This document shows, in pieces, positions 31,905 to 41,544 of a stretch of DNA of 64,000 nucleotides. The DNA is from Athripsodes cinereus. Taxonomy: Eukaryota; Arthropoda; Insecta; Trichoptera; Leptoceridae. A program made the position numbers and the translations under genes. Every line of letters begins with the position of its first letter. Position 1 is the stretch's first letter. The stretch spans positions 5,433,237-5,497,236 of the forward strand of contig OX388307.1 in NCBI GenBank assembly GCA_947579605.1, in the 5' to 3' direction. The notes under the pieces were generated by a model. That model was not told the origin of the DNA, did no database searches, and saw only the letters and a program-made list of their open reading frames with translations.

Positions 31905-32270
31905 GTTGCGTGATCTTAGACTGAGGAATGAGGATATTAGAAGAATGAGTGGATGCAAGAGGAGTGTTGTGTGTAGAATGCGTGTAAACAAATTGAGATT
32001 GTTTGGTCATTTAGAACGAATGGAAGGATATACTTGTCTGAAAAGAGGGGTGTGAGGAAGCGCGGGCGTCCGAGAACTACGTGGCTTGACCATGTAGATC
32101 AAATTCTCAAGGACGGCCGCGTTTTGAGTAAGAGAAATCGACGTACGTGTATGAGAAATTGTATGAATCCAGAAGTAGCGAAAGAAGTATGTAAGTAAAG
32201 ATTTATATGGGTTCCGTTCACTCTGCCTACCCCATTTGTGATACGGCGTGAGGGAATAGAATAGATAGAA
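31905..32270 (+). mobile_element. RTE-like LINE (subfamily I), C-terminal pseudogene on plus strand
   Basis: Readable in shifting frames: LRNEDIRRMSGCKRSVV, RMRVNKLRLFGHLERMEG, a short deletion, YLSEKRGVRKRGRPRTTWLD, HVDQILKDGRVLSKRNRRTC and MRNCMNPEVAKEVCK, stop. It matches residues of the copies at 57172-57513 and 57817-58995. The 3' UTR (ATACGGCGTGAGGGAATAGA) is also of RTE type. The deletion and stops make it inactive. No frame is long enough to look like a gene by itself. Confidence 0.88.
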
Positions 32271-32289
32271 CAGAATAGATTTTTTTCCA

Positions 32290-32385
32290 TTCCATCTTGT
32301 TGTTGGTAACGTTGAAGAGGGCGATTTGCATGTTTTTACACGATGTTAATCAGCTGTCTACCCGACTTGTGTGATAGGAATGCCG
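32290..32385 (+). repeat. Diverged RTE-tailed SINE-like repeat
   Basis: TTGTTGGTAACGTTGAAGAG, GGCGATTTGCATGTTTTTAC, AATCAGCTGTCTACCCGACT, TGTGTGATAGGAATGCCG. Moderate match to the 3' half. Confidence 0.55.
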
Positions 32386-32444
32386 TTTATATCTAGAGTA
32401 AAAAAATCCATTTTTTTTAAAGATATATCTGGGTTTTTGTTGTA

Positions 32445-32530
32445 AACCCAAATACAACCTAATACACCTTTCACACTAAGCTAAAACCGAGACTCTACCT
32501 CCAGGCTACCGGCGAACTTAAGTACCTGTA
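32445..32530 (-). mobile_element. tRNA-derived SINE (family S2), internally deleted
   Basis: ATACACCTTTCACACTAAGC, TAAAACCGAGACTCTACCTC, CAGGCTACCGGCGAACTTA. Compared with 33228-33365 the B-box region between the two parts is missing. Confidence 0.7.
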
Positions 32531-32534
32531 CATT

Positions 32535-33075
32535 TTTTTGCTCATTTCTGCAAAATAAATTGTACATAAATTGATTTTAAATAAATAATAACAAATAGAT
32601 GTGAATATATTATATAATATCAATCACAATAAATTGTTTGCGTAGCTTGTGAGAATATAATGTTTTTAATATAAAATATTATTTTTTTCCGTTTTTATCA
32701 ATTTTGTTGTTGAAATTTATATTTGTAACATGGGAAATTACCGAGAAATAACAATTTCCCCCAAACGTTACGATAAAGGTAATATTTTCATATTTCAAGT
32801 TTTGATTTTCTGCTCTTGAGTAGAATTAAAAAAGGCTTGTTTTTCATATCAACTTATAACTTGCAAACTTAACATGACATCTGCCATATATTTTTTTACG
32901 TGATTTCTATTTTGACTGAAATTAGATTTCAGTGAATGATATTCAATATAAAATAATTAAGAACCTTCGGAAAAGAAATCAGACGAATGGATTCATAGAA
33001 GGAGAAGACAAACCTTAAAATTAGAAAGATTTTTGGTTTGCTATTCTGCAACGTTGCATTTCTTGTGGGTTAGAC
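32535..33075. other. No recognisable feature
   Basis: A+T-rich; nothing supportable. Confidence 0.4.
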
Positions 33076-33079
33076 ACAG

Positions 33080-33215
33080 AGAATAAGCCAATCAGAAACC
33101 TCAATTGGAGAACCTTGTCTACACAATGCAACATTGTGTAAAATCTAATCGGAAGAAGTGAGAAAGGTGTCCCAACGCTTATGAATTGGCTCTGGGCTGG
33201 CTTAAGTGATCACTT
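33080..33215. repeat. Dispersed repeat, related to 48895-49015 and 55365-55430
   Basis: CACAATGCAACATTGTGTAA is a palindromic core also present at 48963-48985 (CACAATGTTACATTGTGTAA). The right part, TTGGCTCTGGGCTGGCTTAA, GTGATCACTTTCGGTGTCCA, resembles 55372-55405 and 41262-41300. Probably a MITE or SINE family of which only parts are visible. Confidence 0.55.
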
Positions 33216-33227
33216 TCGGTGTCCATG

Positions 33228-33368
33228 GTCAACACATACACCTTTCACAGTAAGCTACTAAAAGCTTGTGTCGTGAAAGGGGAGTTTGCCGGTACCTGGT
33301 ATCGAACCACGGACCCCTTATTGACAAGGCCGAGACTCTACCTCCAGGCTACCGACGAACTCATTTCT
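33228..33368 (-). mobile_element. tRNA-derived SINE (family S2), best copy
   Basis: Minus strand: GTTCGTCGGTAGCCTGGAGG, TAGAGTCTCGGCCTTGTCAA, GGGTCCGTGGTTCGATACCA, GGTACCGGCAAACTCC. The A-box-like TAGCCTGGAGG (33341-33351) and B box GGTTCGATACC (33298-33308) are at tRNA-like spacing. The related copies at 31480-31600 and 32445-32530 define the family. The 67-codon frame at 33219-33422 is an accident of this SINE. Confidence 0.82.
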
Positions 33369-33369
33369 C

Positions 33370-33735
33370 TTAGAATCTTTTCCATTTTAGAATTTTGGGA
33401 TGAAAAAACAAGTTACTTATAGAAAATAATCTATTGAATAATAAAACACGATAAAACAATATCGTGGGCGTTGACATTTCGAATACTTCAAAGTGATTTT
33501 AACCATCTAACTGTTAGTTGTAAGTACACACACTCTATCGAAATTCCTAATGGCGTAAATAAAATCTTATTTTTCGTTTATTCGTAGGCAATTTTACGGA
33601 TTTTCAATCGGCAAATCCCCTAGAGAGGCAACATCTAATCCAGAGAAAGGTTATGTGTTATTGTGTTACGTAAATCTCTGGGTTATATTATTTTATTATG
33701 AATATGTATGTATATTGAAGGCCGAATAAAAAATA
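33370..33735. other. No recognisable feature
   Basis: A+T-rich spacer, nothing supportable. Confidence 0.4.
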
Positions 33736-33739
33736 TATA

Positions 33740-33850
33740 AAGCACACCTCGCGAAAAGAATAGGTTGCGGGTTCAAGTCCCGTCCGGAGCACTAAAAAAT
33801 AAGGTGACGTTGTCTTTTCTAAGTCTCACAGGGTAGTTTCGGGTGTGAAA
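33740..33850 (+). mobile_element. tRNA-derived SINE, related to 11950-12100
   Basis: TAGGTTGCGGGTTCAAGTCC, CGTCCGGAGCAC gives a B-box-like GGTTCAAGTCC at 33770-33780; an A-box region is not clear. Followed by AAGGTGACGTTGTCTTTTCT, AAGTCTCACAG as in the 12 kb copy. Confidence 0.7.
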
Positions 33851-33894
33851 TTTACGTAAAAATATGTCTGTACATATTGCGCCTATTTTGGCTA

Positions 33895-34285
33895 TGCCGA
33901 ATTTTATTGTATTTTTCTTCTTCTCCTGCCGTATCAGGTCCCCACGACGTTGGTAATCACTTTGGCGAAGGTTTTCTATCCTGCGCGACCCGGAACAGTT
34001 CCCCTTCAATCTTCCCCATCAGTATCAGTTGGAGCAAACTATGCTTATCGCCCCGGAGAATGTGAACCAGATATGATATCTTACCGACCTAAACGTCCTT
34101 CAGCAGTGTTCAGTTCTACTGCAATTGGCTCTTCTCAAAACCTCCGAGTTGCTTACCAAATTTGTCCAGTGCAACCACATCTCGAATGCTTTCAACCGGT
34201 TCATAGTGTGCACTTTCAGTTTACAAGTTTCCGAACTATACAGTAGTATTGACCAGACATAGCACTTTTAAATTCTCTGACTAAG
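33895..34285 (-). mobile_element. Non-LTR retrotransposon C-terminal fragment, internally deleted
   Basis: Minus-strand frames give ACKLKVHTMNRLKAFEMW-like residues (34225-34175), a decayed EEPIAVELNTAEGRLGR segment, and a 3' end VVGT, stop, YGRRRRK with a GAAGAAG-type tail at about 33908-33920. This is the layout of the LINE at 44858-45510 (VNTMNRMEAFEM ... KVGGT, stop, GAA tail), shortened in the middle. The plus-strand frames 33877-34246 are shadows. Confidence 0.7.
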
Positions 34286-34289
34286 TTTC

Positions 34290-34555
34290 AAATTAAAATT
34301 AAAATTATCATTGCAGAATATTCATCTCATTTTGTTGAATGAACTACGTCCTATGGGGCTTAATGCTTCATTGTATTACGTCATTTTGAAATTAATTGCG
34401 AACTCTCTTAATTTCTAAATGTTGCTTCAATTTATAAATAGTCGGAAACTTATAAATATGGTGTGTGTGGAAAAATATATTGCATCGTGTTTGCAGGAAC
34501 TTCGATTGATTTCACATGCAAGATAAACGTGTCAACTGTTGCACTCCAATAAATT
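34290..34555. other. No recognisable feature
   Basis: A+T-rich spacer. Confidence 0.4.
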
Positions 34556-34650
34556 TAGTGGGGTGGATAGGACGGTTTGCATGTATGTTACGTGCTGCTG
34601 GTCTGCTGGCTACCCCATTTGCGGGATATGCTGTGATGGTAAAGTAGAAG
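34556..34650 (+). repeat. RTE-tailed SINE-like repeat, 3' third
   Basis: GTGGGGTGGATAGGACGGTT, ACGTGCTGCTGGTCTGCTGG, CTACCCCATTTGCGGGATAT, GCTGTGATGGTAAAGTAG. Confidence 0.8.
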
Positions 34651-34964
34651 CACTGCTACTTATACAACGAAAAAATGGCGACTTTAATAATATGTCTATT
34701 TCATTTTTAGATGTGACTAACACTGTAAGAGATTCCGAAATTCTGTACGAGTCGTACATGTAGGTCTTATTATGTAAAACAAAGTAGAGTTGATGTTTAT
34801 TGCTGTCTTATTTAGTTTGTTCCTTATATTTTATCTTTTCACTTATGTAATAAGATACAAAAATAATAAATCACAATAAAAATATCGTTGGTACGTCTTG
34901 TAAAGTCGAGCACATACGAACAAAACCAACAGTTTGGTAAAAACTCAAGTTTTGATCAAAACTA

Positions 34965-35195
34965 TATCATCACTTTATATCCCACAAGTGGGACAGCCAT
35001 GTCTTATTAAAATGCAAGCTGTTTACTTTGTGTCAACAAAAAAGTAAGACATTGAGGATGAGTGGCAAACTTCATTTCTGAATTTAAGGTGTAAATTGTA
35101 TTTGTTTATTCAAACATTATCTTTTACAGGACACTCGAAAACTTACGGAAGAGAGTGAGTGACGAATTATTTGCCGAAAACACGGGTGTACTACT
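34965..35195 (-). repeat. RTE-tailed SINE-like repeat, near-complete copy
   Basis: Reverse landmarks: TATCATCACTTTATATCCCA, CAAGTGGGACAGCCATG, TGTGTCAACAAAAAAGTAAG, ACATTGAGGATGAGTGGCAA, TTTACAGGACACTCGAAAAC, TTACGGAAGAGAGTGAGTGA, CGAATTATTTGCCG. Nearly the full unit. Confidence 0.8.
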
Positions 35196-35199
35196 GTAT

Positions 35200-35290
35200 C
35201 ATCACAGTATAGTATCCCTCGAATGGGGTAGTCAGCAGATTAACTGCATATAATGAGTTCTTCCTCTTTGTTCCATTAAAAAATAATGAA
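35200..35290 (-). repeat. RTE-tailed SINE-like repeat, second partial copy
   Basis: ATCATCACAGTATAGTATCC, CTCGAATGGGGTAGTCAGCA, GATTAACTGCATATAATGAG, TTCTTCCTCTTTGTTCC. Head-to-tail with the preceding copy. Confidence 0.75.
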
Positions 35291-35344
35291 TGCTTTTAAT
35301 TTTGGTGTTAATTTTATTAAAAACAATTTAAAAGTAATGTTATT

Positions 35345-35600
35345 TTAAGATCCTTGACCATCTCAAGGCACCATGGCATCTCGTGAACAGTAGCGTTTTT
35401 AACTTGGTCCTTAATTTGATGGTAGACTAATTCTCTCTCAGGTCTGCAGGCAATCTGTTTCAGGCAGTTAGCATAGCACCTCTGAAGCTCCTTTCTGCAT
35501 ATTTGGAGCAGTTGGAAAATAGTTATGGCCGTTTACCATTTACAAACACTAGCTTATCTCGATGTGTAGTGACATTAAAGTGTTCCCATATAGACGGTTT
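35345..35600 (-). mobile_element. CR1/L2-like LINE, C-terminal end
   Basis: Minus strand from about 35520 encodes RSFRGAMLTAWNRLPADLRE, then RISLPS and FKDQVKNATVHEM with frame adjustment. The 'WN.LP.DLRE..SL..FK' series is the usual C-terminus of CR1/L2/jockey reverse transcriptase proteins. It is followed by CCTTGAGATGGTCAAGGATC, close to the 3' UTR signature of the LINE at 62077-62410 (CTTGAGATG...). Truncated upstream at about 35600. Confidence 0.75.
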
Positions 35601-35604
35601 TATG

Positions 35605-36235
35605 AACATTGTCTTTTAGTCTAGAAAAAAAAAACGTTCTAACATTTTGGTATTAGGTAGATAGGTATTTTTACAATATAGCCGATGCCTGGTGTAGCCA
35701 GTGAACCATCAAATTGCTCCGTGAGGCGTGACATGTGTTGTGTTGTTTGTATTATCGATAAGAGAAGGACTACAACAGTGAGAGACGGGAAGAGACTTTG
35801 TTGTAATGTAATAACAATAATAATATTAAAATGACCACGATATCCAAGAATCAATCTTCATTCCCTATCAAATCAACCAGAACTGTTGCTACAAGGGGAT
35901 CTAGAAAAAAAAACAAAAAAGGAATTTAAAAGAAAGCTTTCAAAAATTATTTATTCATTCATTTATAATTTTAGTTTTCGGTAGTTTTAAATTTTATTTT
36001 GTCGTTTCATGTTATTCAATTAGTAAGGGCTGTTCGAAAACTAAACATAGATAATATGTACAGTGCAAAGAGACCACCTCTACCCGTATATCTCAAGAGT
36101 CGTAAACTCCAACTTATCTGAACATTCAAACCAAGGTTGTCTTCATTGGGCAGGCCTGAAGGGCCAACCAGCCAAAACCACCATCGTGGGAATCTTTTAC
36201 ACTCTCTCTTCAATGTCCCTTTTGGGCAGTTAATT
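35605..36235. other. No confident feature
   Basis: A slightly GC-richer patch near 35685-35730 (GCCGATGCCTGGTGTAGCCA) and another near 36065-36215 (CCACCTCTACCCGTATATCT, GGGCAGGCCTGAAGGGCCAA) could be decayed transposon. Frames at 36016-36213 (-) and 36137-36322 (+) carry no motif I can name. Confidence 0.35.
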
Positions 36236-36249
36236 GAGAAATTTATTCA

Positions 36250-36745
36250 GAAAATATATAAAAATAAAATAACTTGTATGTATATTAATATATATAATGA
36301 ATTACAATCCACTGGATTTTGAATTTGGTCTGCAACGAATTTTGACTTTCTTCTCCATTCCTCCCTATTCTCAGCCAGTCTTTTCAGCTCTACGTATGAG
36401 CCACAGTTCATGTCCGTCTTCAGTTGGTCCATATACGCATCTCTTGGTCGGCCTCTGCCATTTGTCCCCTCAGTCTTACCCTCCGCAATGGCGATGAGTA
36501 GTCCTGGGTGCCTGATGTTGTGGCCAATCAAGTTAGCTCGTTGTTGGCTGATTCTCTTAAGAAGTTGCCTTTTTTCGCCTACCCTGGTTAATACTTCTTC
36601 GTTTTCGACGTGTTCCGACCAATGGATCTTCAGCATGGGTCTGTAACACCACATCTCAAAGGCCGCCAACCGTCCGCTTTCACTCTTGCTAATGGTCCAC
36701 GTCTCGCAACCATAAAGCAGAATGCTCCATACAAAGGCTTTAGTA
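36250..36745 (-). mobile_element. Non-LTR retrotransposon, C-terminal fragment with open frame
   Basis: Frame 36247-36669 (-) reads AAFEMWCYRPMLKIHWSEHV, ENEEVLTRVGEKRQLLKRIS, QRANLIGHNIRHPGLLIAIA, EGKTEGTNGRGRPRDAYMDQ, then SYVELKRLAENREEWRRK. This is the post-reverse-transcriptase tail typical of insect LINEs, and similarity continues upstream to about 36740 (YGCETWTISKSES-like residues). Same family as 480-1050, 27520-27810, 51325-51530 and, more distantly, 54926-55312. There is no catalytic core. The tail is A+T-rich (TATATATATTAATATACA). Confidence 0.9.
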
Positions 36746-36749
36746 AGGT

Positions 36750-37320
36750 TCTTCTTTTCTAATTAATATATACAATATAATTCTTCCCCTTCCAGATAGC
36801 AATATTATAGGTAAATAAATAAATAAATGTACCTAATTACAGTCACAGTAAAACATAATATATAATCTGGAGCAACACACTCGTTTTGACATAATGTTTA
36901 AGTCTGTGGTCTTTTTGGAGGTAAAAGGCAAGTATTCCTTTGAAATCACTAGACATTCTCAAAACATGGCCCAACCAGGATCACGGTTTCTCCTGTATAA
37001 CAGAGATTACTCTCTTTGCTACATAGTATCATTTGTGACACGCTCATACAATTTTTCTAAGATACTCATTTTGAAACTTAATGTCTTCCGCTATGGAGGC
37101 TTGGTCAGATGGCTAGGTTAGATGATATAGGTGGATTAGGATAATACAGGCATTGAATAAGCGGCATTTCGTCCTGACACTGAATCCAGATGCCCTCCGA
37201 GGTCTGTCCATGTTATTGAGAGCCTTGCTGGAAGCTTCTCTGTAGATTGGTTATACCGATCATAAAGCTACCAAAAAAGTTGGTATACAAGACATTTTCA
37301 ATTCTTTGAATTATCTACTA
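36750..37320. other. No confident feature
   Basis: A GC-richer segment at 37160-37250 (CGTCCTGACACTGAATCCAG, ATGCCCTCCGAGGTCTGTCC) may be decayed coding sequence; no family recognised. The frame at 36894-37121 lacks motifs. Confidence 0.35.
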
Positions 37321-37324
37321 CTAC

Positions 37325-37615
37325 TACTACTATACCATCACTTTATTTCCCACAAGTGTAAAAAACAAAAGTAACAATTTATTTACGGCATATCCCACAA
37401 GTGGGGTAGCCAGCAGAGTAGCTGCATATAATAAACATGCAAAATGTCCTCTCTGTACCAATATAAAATCAAGACATTTAGGATGGGTGGCAAACATCAT
37501 CGCTGAATTTAAGATGTAAAATTTCTCTATTTTTTCGAACACCTGCCTTTTACAGGATGCTCGAAAACTTACGGAAAAGAGTGGGAGACCAATTCTTTAC
37601 CGGTTACTCCATGGG
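37325..37615 (-). repeat. RTE-tailed SINE-like repeat, full copy plus a duplicated 3' tip
   Basis: After an ACT microsatellite (37315-37330, the complement of the TAG tail) come TATACCATCACTTTATTTCC, CACAAGTG, then a second tip: GGCATATCCCACAAGTGGGG, TAGCCAGCAGAGTAGCTGCA, GTCCTCTCTGTACC, GACATTTAGGATGGGTGGCA, ATCATCGCTGAATTTAAGAT, TTCGAACACCTGCCTTTTAC, CCGGTTACTCCATGGG. The 3' tip is present twice in the same orientation with about 40 bp of unrelated A+T-rich sequence between. Confidence 0.87.
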
Positions 37616-37619
37616 ATGG

Positions 37620-37920
37620 AGTATTTGAACTGTAAAAACACTTCAACACCATTTTGAAATATTGTCGGAAAAGTCTCATGTCCTACCTACATTATTTTAA
37701 AATAATGTCCATTGAATTGTAAATGCATTCGAAATCGTCCAAGCGATCAGGAATTCGAAACGCGATCACGTCAATACTGCATATTATTATGTATGTTTTA
37801 TTATAACATAGATATATCATCTAATATATTTCCTATATCCATGGTGGATAATATTGAGTCCTGTGTGTTCAGAAGGCCATGGAGCGATCAAATGATTTTT
37901 ACAGAATGTTTAAAAAATTG
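37620..37920. other. No recognisable feature
   Basis: A short spacer between two repeat copies in opposite orientation. Nothing supportable. Confidence 0.35.
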
Positions 37921-37924
37921 AGTT

Positions 37925-38170
37925 CCGTGAAGTACCCGGCAAATTATTATTGGTCTTCCATTCTTTTCTGTAAGTTTTCGAGTGCCCTGCGAAAGGTAGA
38001 TGTTCGAAAAAATAAAGAAATTTTATACATATTATTAAATTCGGCGATGAGGTTTGCCACCATCCTGAATGTCTTAATTTTTCGTTGGCACGAAGAGAAC
38101 AGTTTGCATATTTATTGCATGCAGCTGGTCTGCTGGTTACCCCGTTTGTGGGATATGTCGTGATGATAGC
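37925..38170 (+). repeat. RTE-tailed SINE-like repeat, near-full copy
   Basis: GAAGTACCCGGCAAATTATT, GTAAGTTTTCGAGTGCCCTG, CGAAAGGTAGATGTTCGAAA, AAATTCGGCGATGAGGTTTG, CATCCTGAATGTC, TTGGCACGAAGAGAACAG, GCATGCAGCTGGTCTGCTGG, TACCCCGTTTGTGGGATATG. Confidence 0.85.
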
Positions 38171-38174
38171 TAGA

Positions 38175-39410
38175 TGTAAAGTGAATAGTTGATCTAGATC
38201 TAGATGCTTCCATGGAAACTATCGCTTTCATCAAGAAAGTTTGGCATCATCAATTTTATAATACATTTTTTTAAATGTATTGAATATAGAACGTTAATAA
38301 AATATAAACTAACCTCACTAGGACAACTTGTGACAACAGTCACGTGATACATTATTATTATTATACTCTGCAAAAAAATATCCACTAAGGTTTGTTGAGG
38401 AGTGTAGCTTTGTCCTGGTATTTTACTATGCCATAATACTATCGCGTTTGTAATATAGAATAGAAATTTATATATAGATATACCCTTATAATGTTATAAT
38501 AATAATAAATGTATTATGAGAGCTTACCCAGTGTACATATATATAATATTGAATTAATAGAACAATATCTAATAAACACTAGGTGTCCGTTCATATGTTT
38601 ATTTATGTATACAAGACAGTTAAAAAATAATACACTCTGTCAGAGAATATTTTATTATTAAATAATGTATTGTTCTTTTATGTTTCGTCAAAACACAACA
38701 ATTTCATTTCAATTTGTTGAATATAATAATATATCGAGGTGAATATATAAATAATATAATAATATAATATAATATATAAAATTTAATATTTAAAACAAAG
38801 TTGAAATTAAATAAAACATCGTTATTATCTTCATGTATAGCGTCCAAAGTATGTGTTTACATAGAAAAACATTACCCGCAATTTACTTGTATGCATAAAT
38901 TAACCATCAATTTTTAATATCACATCATGACAAAACATATTGTGTAGAACCTTAAATATTTGAACTATGTATAGTGTTGCCAGTTTCTCCCGATTTTCGC
39001 CATTTTTTAGGAAAATTTTCACTTTTTGCTTGCGTATGTTTGTCAATTTTATGTCCATTTCCTGAGAGAAGCCTCTTAAAACTACACTTGTACCTTCATA
39101 ATATAATATTATATAGATAGAATCATGACGTACCTATAATAAAACAATGATTACTGCACCAGGAACGGCGAACTACGTTCTGAATACTACCGCCCCATAC
39201 AAGCAAACAATGAACGTTGGTTTATTCGACAACGTCCGTTTACCCGGTCAATATTTTCGAAAAGCAGAAGGAAGATTTTTCATACAACGATGGTTTTAAG
39301 CACAAAAGACATATGCCAACTATTTAGGTAAAATGAGTTAATACTGTATATAAGTTTTAAAATGTAATATTAAAACACTCTTTAATTTTCAAAATATCTA
39401 GCTTATTAGA
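38175..39410. other. A+T-rich DNA without recognisable features
   Basis: Includes long TA/AAT-rich tracts (about 38735-38790). A modestly GC-richer patch near 39160-39250 shows no motif. Confidence 0.5.
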
Positions 39411-39413
39411 TAA

Positions 39414-39632
39414 TCATTTATTAATTTCCATTGTTTCCGAAGAATTAAGTTTACGACCCTTACCTTCCGAGTGTAATACCATTACATTGTCAGGATGGAA
39501 TGAGTGATCCTGTTCAATGCAATGGTCAGCCATCTCAGAAAGACCAGATAATCCTCTAAATGCTCTATGGTGTTCCTTCACTCTCGTGCAGATTGCTCTA
39601 CTAGTTTGACCAATATATCTAGCATTGCAATC
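39414..39632 (-). mobile_element. Penelope-like element remnant: GIY-YIG endonuclease domain
   Basis: The minus strand has a 72-codon open stretch ending in a stop at 39414: DCNARYIGQTSRAICTRVKE, HHRAFRGLSGLSEMADHCIE, QDHSFHPDNVMVLHSEGKGR. The YIGQTSR..(C)TR..EH.RA core followed by an 'E(M)A.H....H' segment is characteristic of the GIY-YIG (Uri-type) nuclease domain at the C-terminus of Penelope-like retroelements, including the CxxxYIGQT start and the His of AEH-type. It has no usual start codon because the upstream reverse transcriptase part is missing; at about 39640 it runs into A+T-rich repeat DNA. Confidence 0.85.
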
Positions 39633-39699
39633 GTTGCTACTTTAAATTTAAAATGATGGTAATAAGTAATAGTGTTAAATTTAAATTTAAAGTGATTTT

Positions 39700-39812
39700 A
39701 AAGTGATTCACTATAAAGTGATAATCTCGCCACTGCATATCATGACATTTTTTGTATGTTGATTTTGTTATGTGAATGATGATGTGCAAGAACTATAAAA
39801 TAAATAAATAAA
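39700..39812 (+). repeat. Dispersed repeat, TAATCTCGCCACTGCA family
   Basis: AGTGATTCACTATAAAGTGA, TAATCTCGCCACTGCATATC, GTGAATGATGATGTGCAAGA followed by an AAATAAATAAATAAA tail. Matches 5695-5825. Confidence 0.7.
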
Positions 39813-39814
39813 TT

Positions 39815-40345
39815 TAATGAGTTAATAATATTTTTTACAAGATCGTTTGCAACGTCTTCTATCTCATGATTACACAATTACCAATAATACTTATATCATT
39901 ATCGAAATATTTAATAAAAACCAAATGTCACACTTCCATAAATGATTTTTTTTTATTCACAGATGTAACATTTCACATAAGATATTTGAGAATGCGTTTA
40001 TATCGACCTTCTTAATTCTTAAAAGCAACATGTCCATCAAGGATATCCTCTGAATTAATTTAAAACGTGTCAATTAATTGAGAATCTCTAATTTTGAAAA
40101 CGTGTTTTCTTGTAACTGTCAAATGTGGACATGTGTCTTCTGTGCTTTAAAGTTTAAACCATCGACATACATATTATTTCAATACCATATTTTTGTATGT
40201 TTTCTGTTGAATCATAATATTATGACTTGGGTTTAGTTTCAGCTGTGCTTGAGAATATGTAAGTAAATATAATAAAGAAATATCAAAACGTATCGCTTTT
40301 TTAAGTTCCTGAAAGCTTTTGTGTATTATTAGCTTTTCAAGTTCT
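39815..40345. other. No recognisable feature
   Basis: A+T-rich; nothing supportable. Confidence 0.45.
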
Positions 40346-40347
40346 AA

Positions 40348-40590
40348 GTTCCGGAGAGCCCCCAGTAAACAATGGGTCTCTCACTTTTTTCTATGAATTT
40401 TCTAGGTGTCCTGTAAATGGTAGGTATTAGTGAAACATCACATTTACATCTCCGATGGAAGTGGTGTGCCACCTATTCGTAATGTTATAACTTTTATCTC
40501 CACAGAGAGGACGATTGCATGTGTGTTACATGATGCTGGTCCTCTGGCTACCCTACTTGTGGAAGTAAGATATCGTGATATTGAGTATCT
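40348..40590 (+). repeat. RTE-tailed SINE-like repeat, diverged
   Basis: TCCGGAGAGCCCCCAGTAAA, GGGTCTCTCACTTTTTTCTA, TGTCCTGTAAATGGTAGGTA, TGGTGTGCCACCTATTC, CCACAGAGAGGACGATTGCA, GATGCTGGTCCTCTGGCTAC. The end is modified. Confidence 0.7.
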
Positions 40591-40634
40591 AATTGTGGAA
40601 TATGAAGAGTGTAGAAAAAAATAGTAAAAAAAAA

Positions 40635-40760
40635 CATTATTCTTCGCCAGTTGTTGTTCTCGTCTGGCTCCAACTGTGTTGTGAATGGAAATTTTCATAT
40701 TTTTTTTTTATCATGTATACCATAACATGTCAAAGGATCACGCCGTGGACATAAGTAAAT
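40635..40760 (+). repeat. Dispersed repeat shared with 45595-45705
   Basis: TCTTCGCCAGTTGTTGTTCT, CGTCTGGCTCCAACTGTGTT, GTGAATGGAAATTTTCATAT, ATAACATGTCAAAGGATC aligns with TCTTCGCTAATTTTTGTTTC, TTGTCTGCTCCAACTTTTTG, AATGAGAAATTTTCTTTGTA, GTAACATGTAAAAGGCTTTC. Possibly the 3' UTR of a retroelement. Confidence 0.55.
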
Positions 40761-40764
40761 AAAT

Positions 40765-41540
40765 ATGTATTTAAAAATAAATGAAGAAATCAATAAATAC
40801 ATTATTGGCATCAAAATATTATATAGAATACAAGCAAGCGAGCTTTGGTTTCATACCAACAAAATACTTCATTTTAGAACAAAAAGTATCAAGAGAAAAA
40901 TTGCTGAACATTACTTTTTCTTTGTTATTGAGAAAATAATTTTAAGGGAGTACTTATTTTTAAATCGATCACATAAATAAAAATTAATGTTTTCAGAATG
41001 AGACCTGGATAAGACATTGTTGTTGAAAACCCATTTTGAAATCCGTTACAATATGATAAAGTATCTCGTCTAGTTTTACATTACAATACTACTATTAAAC
41101 TCGGCTTCAATTAGAAAATATAAATGCCAATATTTGTTTAGTGAAGTTTTCGGCAATGAGTAAATCTCCGACTTTATTTAAAGTTTTGGAATGTATGTAT
41201 GTTTATTTGACACGTAGTACGTAAAGGACGATTCGCATATTTATAACGTTCAATTATTAGTCCATGGTCCTTTTGGCTTTAGGCTGACTTAAGTGAAAAC
41301 TTTATGTGCAATGCGTGTATATTGTATATATTAAGATATTAAAAAGAGGACATAATATCGACTTTGCAGCTCCATAAATCAACCAGCAGAAATCATGTGT
41401 CTTATGTTCGAGAAATAAATTGTCATTTTTGTAATTTTGCCATATTTATATTATGCCATAAAAACACAACAGAAATTGAAATATACTTTAAAATAATCGC
41501 ACAGTTAAAGACATACGTTCTTCACATGTCACATAAGTGG
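40765..41540. other. No confident feature
   Basis: A+T-rich. The region at 41262-41305 (GTCCATGGTCCTTTTGGCTT, TAGGCTGACTTAAGTG) resembles the repeat at 33185-33230 inverted. The frame at 40765-40980 shows no motif. Confidence 0.4.
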
Positions 41541-41544
41541 TTTT

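Noticed and set aside
33297..33368. A tRNA gene on the minus strand
   Set aside because: Same reasoning; two further copies with the same non-tRNA body show that it is a SINE.
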